NCBI GenBank assembly: GCA_026874595.1
Contig: CM049322.1
Location: 47,215,840 to 47,279,839 of the forward strand
Direction: 5' to 3'
DNA: 64,000 bases
Source: Sipunculus nudus
Lineage: Eukaryota; Annelida; Sipuncula; Golfingiida; Sipunculidae
In this document: one piece after another, positions 57,804 to 64,000 of the stretch
Layout of the letters: the number at the start of each line of letters is the position of its first letter
How positions within the stretch are numbered: the stretch's first letter is position 1
The notes under the pieces: model-generated
What the model was told of the DNA's origin: nothing
Database searches by the model: none
The model's input: only the letters and a program-made list of their open reading frames with translations
Position numbers and translations under genes: made by a program

Positions 57804-59939
57804 GGTAGCAGGACTGGTCAAAATCATAAAAATTGGTGATTTTTTCAATTAAAGGTATACGTTATATTGAATACTGGGCGGATCTAATGCAGCTGAGCCC
57901 ATTTTGGGTCGCCGGTTACATTTTGTTGAAAAGGGTTATTTCTATTCAGTAAACACCAAGATGTATTGACAGGATGTTTGTAAACTAACTCCAGCCCTGC
58001 CAAAGGCCTGTCAATCACTCTGCCCCCAAGCCCTCACCTGGGACATTCGGCCAATCGCGAGGTACAAGTGTTAAAATAATGTATGGGCCAAGTACCCCCG
58101 TGCACGAGATGGCAAGAACTGACGGTCGACGTTTAATAGCTCAATCTAATTAGCTGAGCATACAACTAATAAGCGTTGGAGAGCAACTCTACCTCTAGCT
58201 AATTAGTGTGCAAACAAACCCGTCCTTGTAAATGAACTGTTAGTGTCATTGGTCTTTCTGTCTTTTTTTTTTTCGGGTATGTTACGCCAAAACACAAATT
58301 TTCACTCGACATCATGTTATTTCTGCTATATTCTGAGTCTATCGACTGATACGTAAAATTACTTTATAATAAGCTGCTTTTTATCCCAACTATAACGTCT
58401 ATGATATTCATACTGTCAACACCGCAACAAATAAATATTACGCCAATACCAGACGAAAATACGATGGGCTGACGACGCAAAATTCCGAATGCCACTTGAA
58501 AAATTGCAGCAGTTGAATGATAACAAGAAGTCTTAGCGGCCGAACCTACTTCCGTGATCAAACTGATGGCCAGCGACGATGAATCGTTAGATGACGGCAT
58601 CTCTACGTTTAAGCATGGGGGAAAACCCGAGGCCCACACCTATCGACTTTGGCAGTGTTATCAACTAAACGCGCTTTTGTCAGCCGCTGATGTAACAACA
58701 TACTATTTCATTAAGATGCACACTCGGATATGTGCATTCAACCAGAAAGATCTAGTGACTAATTACCAATGGACACTAATTACTATACAAACAGTTATCA
58801 CGAGGTCAGTTTTCACTTGAATGTGTATGCATGATGTATGAATGTTACATACATCGTCTTCCTATTTAACCCTCCAATAAACAATGTCCAGATTTCACAT
58901 ATGACTTGTATGTGTATGCGAATTTTGTATGATCGTTATAAACTCGTCTCTATTGTCTACTCCCAAATACCTATAATGTATGTAAACCGTAAAAAGTAAA
59001 TCAATCTTCGTTCTCCTTGAATGACCATAGATCCCGCTCCCCTTGTTCCTGTGTAAACACGCGGTTACCTTTTAGGCCCGGCCATGCACCTGTTCAGCCG
59101 CGGGTCCCAGTTTTCGGCTGCTAAGCGCACCTTGGCTCTCGACCAAAACTGTAAGCTCCGCCTACCGAAGTCCCTGCAAGTGGTGTTTGACAAGTCGCTG
59201 GTGTGACAGGTCAAACTTTTATCGTTTTAATACGTTTTTAAAGCAAAATAGTCAATTAAACCATGTTATTATAGCATGGTTTGATAAGAACCACAATCTT
59301 GACCAAATTCATATGACTGTCAACATGTAGTTGTGGTTATTTACGTGTGTAGGACGAATGATCTCCACGAATATAGTTTTTGGCCATTTTCTCGAAACAT
59401 CATTTCACCTGAACACATTATCTTTAGAGCGTTATTTCTCAGTAAGTACTTGTCCGAAACATAACATCTTTGATATATGTAATTGTTAATATGTCTTCTA
59501 AAAAGCGTTGTTTTTTTTTTTTATTTTTCGCCTATACTTTATTTGAATGATTTTCTTAAGGTAAAAGTGAAAAATTAAATAGTATGTGAATATTTCAAAA
59601 TAAATTCTCTGTAAAATCGTAATTTTTAAATTTAACTCACTAAACAAAAAAACACCTGGGGATTATTATCTAAATTCTCGATTTATTTAAGAAGATTTTC
59701 TGTATCTGCTTTAGTTGTGCTGGTATAAACGGTTTTTTGTTAAATATTACAATTAAATTAAAATTCTTACAAATTCAAACCTGTTCCTTAGAAACAAAGT
59801 TTATTATCACCAAACTATTTAGAATTTTCTTAGCTTTCAGAAAATGTACACTTTAGGGGGTATTAAAGCATCAGATTGTTCAATGCAAAGGAAAAACTGA
59901 AACAAAGTCAGGTCAGTTGTGGGGACCAGTCCTGCCTCC
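57804..59939. mobile_element. 2136-bp TTAA-flanked DNA transposon nested in the LINE
   Basis: TTAA occurs at 57800-57803 and 59940-59943. Just inside are inverted ends GGTAGCAGGACTGGTC (57804-57819) and GACCAGTCCTGCCTCC (59924-59939), 14 of 16 positions pairing. LINE protein sequence is found on both sides. TTAA target duplications are characteristic of piggyBac and Kolobok transposons. The interior has only short frames (88 and 91 codons near 58364-58820, opposite strands) with no transposase recognised, so it is probably non-autonomous. Confidence 0.75.
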
Positions 59940-59943
59940 TTAA

Positions 59944-61250
59944 AAGATATGATTTTAAGCATATCTTCCTTCCTGTTACCATCTTGTCTTCAATTTTTAT
60001 AAAGACATTCTCATTTCCCTAAACAACTTTAAAAACCGTACTACTCCTACAGGCACTGTTGATATTATTCGTGAATTTATCTAGTATTACCCCTACATCT
60101 CTGTGTCTCCAAAGGAAAAGAACTCAATTTTATTTACATTGGTATAGAAAAGAATACGTTTTGAATATGAGCTGTATGATAATAAAGGGCAAATCATAAC
60201 TATGGAACATTTGAAGTTGAGATAGAATTTTAAACATTTTTTCTAGAATTCCATTCAATGATCAGTCTTATCCCCAAAAATTGGCAAACACTGTTGCAAA
60301 CCAATGTAGATATCTGGCAATGATCAATTAATGAAATGAATGTAATGATAAAATTACCATACTCTGGGCGTTTTTATACTGTGAATGTAATTGTTAATCA
60401 TATAATAACAATTTAATTAAACTAAAATACGAAGAAACTACAGCATAAAGTATCTGAAATAAGAGTCAACTAAATTCAGAACGGTAATTCACTTCCTGCA
60501 TAAGTTTACCCAAAAAGCTTATAGACTTCAATTTCCTTTCAAAGCCAGGCTGCACCATATGAAAACTGTGGATCAATCACATTGGGATTATTTTTAGCTT
60601 AAAATGACAAAATAGAAAATGGATTCTTATCTTATAAATTCATACAACCGTTCTGAGAGCATTCCATTAAATCTGTAAATCATTGATAAATGATACAGAT
60701 TTTTTAATTACATGTAAAGTCGTTATGTTTGGCGACTATGAGGTAAAGGAAAAGAAATATGAAGTAAATTTTTAACTACCCCTTATATAATGCTAAATAT
60801 TTTTTACACAGATAAGAATGTTTGAAATCATATATTTTAATTCAAGATTATATTGAAAGCGTACTTGAAGAACTTAATTTGAAAAGTAACTGATTAGTAA
60901 TAAAGGTCTTAGAATCTTACATAAGGAGAGATGGAAGGATCTCTATAGCGGAAGGCATCGAAATGTTAGGAACATATATTGGTTAAAGTAATAACGCTAT
61001 CAAAGCAGTGTCTGTGATTTATAAGTGTTAAGATTTAATGTATTGACTCTAGGTATGTATATAAGTACACAACATACGTTTAAGTGTAAAGGTACGAACA
61101 TGTACAGATGGTCGCAGAATCTAGCAAAGGTTTTGTAAATGTAAACGTTATACCTTATAAGACTTATAAGTATATTTATATATCAAATCTTGTATCATTT
61201 GTTAGTATTATCATTATTGATTACTATTAAAGATTGCCGATGATGAGAAA
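59944..61250 (+). pseudogene. Degenerate L1/Tx1-like LINE, 3' part
   Basis: Continues the LINE after the nested element with pieces such as HIFLPVTILSSIFIK (near 59958-60003) and KFTQKAYRLQF-like sequence near 60505. It then has a long AT-rich 3' region with many stops. No intact frame. The 3' end is not sharply defined. Confidence 0.55.
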
Positions 61251-61393
61251 TTTATTTTGATTCGATAACTGATTTAGAATCTTTTCTGGGACGGGAAGAG
61301 GATCATAAATAATGTTTTTTTCCTGCATTTCTCCTGTAGAAAACACTGAAATGGTTAAATTCAAGATATAAATATATATATATATATATATAA

Positions 61394-62350
61394 AGTGAAA
61401 CCCCTACTTGTGGACATTTCAGTAAGGCGGACAACTCGCTAATGCGGACACGAAATCTAAATCCCTTCAATTTTGCTTCTATATTATGTTTAACGAAAAC
61501 TCAGTAAAGCGGGCAACTCGCTATCCCGGACAACGGACAAACTTTCCCGTCCCGCCAGCATATCCAGTACATACTACGACCCTCTAAAGCGGACAGACAT
61601 CGCGAGTTCTCTTTTTTGTCCATATTTTGCCAGGAGATTGCGCTCCGATGTCCTGACCTCGTATGACCTGTTTTGATCAAAGGACCAGCATGATTTTGTG
61701 AACAATTGGAATGTTATATATAGATATACAGTTTCGAAATTGTTTTGTTATTTCTATAAATTTGTTGATAACACAATCATTATTAAACAAAGACCAGTAG
61801 GGTACATAGGAAAAAAAATAAGCTTTCAAACTGAAGCAGCTTTTCATTCGATAAGACCACCATCAAAGACTGTCCTTCGTGCTTTGTGATCGGCGTCCGG
61901 CCCGGGGAGCCGTAATTATGGTTTGTGACAGTAGCCATTTTGTTATGGTGAATGCCTGGTGAAGACTATCCTTTAGCAAATAATCATGCTGTCCAGATGC
62001 TGTCAATAATAAATCTTCAATATGCCTAGTGTAACCATCTATGAACTGCCGCTTTCCTAGAAGCTGAAGCATAGAACGTCGAAGTGAAACTGACAAGATT
62101 AGTTTACGAGGTCTAGCTGATGTTTTATATTTTATAATAATATTTTATGCATATTTAAGCTATTTTGAAATGATTCAAATCAAATTTATATAGCCAATTT
62201 AAAATAAGGCGAACATTTAGTGAATACTGGGAATATCAGAAACATTCAATGAGGAATTGACGCAATATGACAAACTCCTCTAAACAGGACAACTCACTAA
62301 CGGAACAAAATACTCCAGTCCCTGGAGTGTGCCGGCTTAGGGGAGTTTCA

Positions 62351-62353
<3 letters not shown>
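61394..62353. mobile_element. Pogo/Tigger-like DNA transposon remnant
   Basis: The left end AGTGAAACCCCTA and the right end (read inverted) AGTGAAACTCCCCTA form short inverted repeats next to TA repeats. Subterminal motifs GGACAACTCGCTAA (61426), GGCAACTCGCTA (61509) and GGACAACTCACTAA (62289) recur. This organisation is typical of pogo/Tigger-type elements, which duplicate TA. The TA flanks are in microsatellites and so are not diagnostic. A 77-codon minus-strand frame (61863-62096) is not a recognised transposase. Confidence 0.45.

Positions 62354-62410
<57 letters not shown>
62354..62410. repeat. (AT)n microsatellite
   Basis: About 57 bases of AT alternation abutting the transposon end. 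Confidence 0.95.
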
Positions 62411-62412
<2 letters not shown>

Positions 62413-62640
62413 CAAGCCTATTACAAGGCAAATATACAATATAAAATATAATATAAAAGGCAAATATACTATACTATACTCATACCAAATGCAATCCACT
62501 CGGTAAACTCACCATGATGTAGTGGTAACGCCATGTCCCTCATCACTGCGAGAACAACTACCTGAACAGGTAAGTCTGCCCAGCGGATCCTCGTTGGGGG
62601 GGGCGGGTTTAAGGGGGCACGCTGAAAATTAGTACGAATG

Positions 62641-63147
62641 CTAGGTTTTAAAATATTTCAGGGTGAATTTGTTTTGATGGCGGCACTTGGAGAGAATTAC
62701 AGCTCTTGAGTTCAACAATGGTCCATGGGGCGCCGTTGCTATAAGTAGCTTTTCAGACAAGCAGAGATCACACTTCCTAGTCCCACAGAAGTAAGGTGCT
62801 ACCTTGGCAGATATTTCCCAGGAGAGCTTGTAATTGATATTGTTGTCTTTTAGTGACCAAATATGTTTAGACAGTTCAGTATTTTTAGCGTGGGGTCTGT
62901 TCCGAAAGGATTGCTTGTGGTTATTGTATCTTGTCTTGAAATCACCTTCAGTACACCCTATGTAGTGTTTAACGTCATTGTCTGTTCTAACTGTTGCCTT
63001 ATAGACAATGCATTTCAGCTGACATTGACCATTCATAGGACATTCGTCTTTTTTACGGCAGTTACATTGTTTGTGAGGTACAGTCACAGCATTGTCAGTA
63101 TTTAAAACCTTCTTATTATGTTTGCTGATAAGGTTCTGATCGTTCAC
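62641..63147 (-). pseudogene. Penelope-like element: C-terminal GIY-YIG endonuclease fragment
   Basis: The 168-codon frame has the cysteine cluster typical of Penelope-like elements before the nuclease (CNC..., C36, C42 in CRKKDECPMNGQC). The GIY-YIG core follows: IVY at 47-49, YIG at 62-64, R73 and H77 in FKTRYNNHKQSF, and E91 in TELSKHIW. Last is CGTRKCDLCLSEK (121-133), usual at the C-terminus. The reverse transcriptase that should precede it is absent upstream, so this is a 5'-truncated copy, as is common for retroelements. The nuclease frame itself is intact. Confidence 0.85.
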
Positions 63148-63189
63148 TCGTTATGTCTCGGCTTTCCAAACCACGCCGTTAGCTTCATT

Positions 63190-63270
63190 CTAAACACATT
63201 TACCTGATGATCGGGTCGCACCCCGTGAAACAGACTGTTGTGAATTAACAGTGTTGTTTTTCTCCAGAGT
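63190..63270 (+). repeat. Retroelement-tail-like hairpin block
   Basis: ACCTGATGATCGGGTCGCACCCCGTGAAAC contains the paired segments CGGGT and ACCCCG, recalling the conserved hairpin near the termini of Penelope-like elements. It lies just upstream of the endonuclease fragment, on the opposite strand. Tentative. Confidence 0.3.
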
Positions 63271-63331
63271 TATACCGCTCTGGCCTAGTCTGTAGGCCAT
63301 AGAGCACTTTACATCGGAGGGTAACACTACC

Positions 63332-63334
<3 letters not shown>

Positions 63335-63381
<47 letters not shown>
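63335..63381. repeat. (AT)n microsatellite
   Basis: About 47 bases of AT alternation. 63381-63730 shows nothing recognisable. Confidence 0.95.
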
Positions 63382-63383
<2 letters not shown>

Positions 63384-63729
63384 TAACCACCTGAAAATAC
63401 GATTATGAACTAACCTTATAATTGGCAGGGGTTATTTCCAGTTTTTGCTATGTCAAAGATCATTTTCTCCTCACGACAAAAAAATATACATCCTGTATGC
63501 CTTTCAGCAACAAAGACAAAAGTTAATAAGGATGCAGAAACATGTGCCTCGTGGATGGAAAGAAATTTGTAATATGTAACAAGTATTTTAATGTATGTTT
63601 ATGTATCTATTACACAAATTATCCTTAATGATTACTTGCATCAGAGGGTTCGATTCCAGCGAAAGGTTGGGCTATTAAGTTAAAACCACAAATTTCCCGA
63701 TCCATTATGTGTTAAGGGCTCCAGACAAA

Positions 63730-64000
63730 GGTGCGCTCTAGACCCACTCTAACACGAACAATTCTCAAATGTTTGTCATTGAAATAGCTTTTAAGTATTT
63801 TTGAACATTATTTTCGGGGTATCCTTGTTTTCTACATTGTTTTAAACGTATAATAATATAGATATAAGGCGATGTGTCACCGCTTATTGCCAGGTAGATA
63901 AACAAAATAGGATATCAGTAAGTAATAGTCTCATCTATTTCCGAATGATCAACGATGCCCCTTTATACCTCTTATATCTAACATGTTATCAATTGTTTGT
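63730..64000. repeat. Start of the 3' flank of a further GST unit
   Basis: Aligns to 19735-20030 downstream of GST-2: ATTCT.AAATGTTTGTC, GGTATCCTTGTTTTCTA.ATTG, ATATAAGG.GA.GTG.CTC, TTTCCGAATGATCAA.GATG. In GST-2 the last exon follows about 600 bases later, so a fifth minus-strand GST is expected just past the window. Confidence 0.7.

Noticed and set aside
61863-62096. 77-codon minus-strand frame as a captured host gene in the pogo-like element
   Set aside because: No recognised domain, splice sites or promoter; length is compatible with chance.
63640-63665. Possible tRNA or SINE B box GGTTCGATTCC
   Set aside because: The box is perfect, but no T-arm stem, A box or acceptor pairing surrounds it.

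Overview
The window is animal nuclear DNA and reads as a lophotrochozoan, most likely a bivalve mollusc. It is AT-rich, intron-containing, crowded with (AT)n microsatellites and retroelement debris, and built around a tandem array of sigma-class (prostaglandin-D-synthase-like) glutathione S-transferases of the molluscan type. No bacterial-style operons, rRNA, tRNA or CRISPR arrays were seen. Species assignment is inference.

Layout. 1-8 kb is mostly gene-poor: SINE-like and microsatellite repeats, one likely secreted coiled-coil protein exon (3938-4276), a possible solo LTR (about 4471-4965), and a promoter-like segment with a short first exon (7582-7786). From 8 to 55 kb there are four GST units on the minus strand. 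GST-1 (9503-13435), GST-3 (32072-35101) and GST-4 (39474-50536) each have five coding exons with almost identical exon lengths (133/136/139, 93, 116, 111 and 168 nt) and predict 206-208 aa enzymes. GST-2 (20590-24090) is a decayed copy without exons 2 and 3, with half of exon 4 and an altered C-terminus. GST-1 resembles GST-3 and GST-2 resembles GST-4, and their flanks (including a LINE fragment) are shared. This suggests that an original pair was duplicated as a block. At the right edge (from about 63730) the 3' flank of a further unit begins.

Mobile DNA. Intron 1 of GST-4 holds a young LTR retrotransposon (42600-49336) with 1136-bp LTRs, TSD, PBS and PPT. Its integrase lies upstream of RNase H, the domain order of Gmr1-type Ty3/gypsy elements, and its reverse transcriptase core is missing. 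Other elements are three kinds of degenerate LINE (8.1 and 30 kb; 15.8-18.4 kb; 56-61 kb), a 2.1-kb TTAA-flanked transposon nested in the last LINE, a pogo/Tigger-like element (61.4-62.35 kb) and a Penelope-type GIY-YIG endonuclease fragment (62641-63147).

Functionally, the only well supported host genes are the GSTs. They are cytosolic glutathione-conjugating or isomerising enzymes whose copy number has risen by local duplication, while the spacers and introns have been reshaped by repeats: a 69-bp minisatellite in GST-2, a 360-bp tandem duplication with a palindrome at 28.1-28.8 kb, and a degenerate tandem array at 36.1-38.1 kb.
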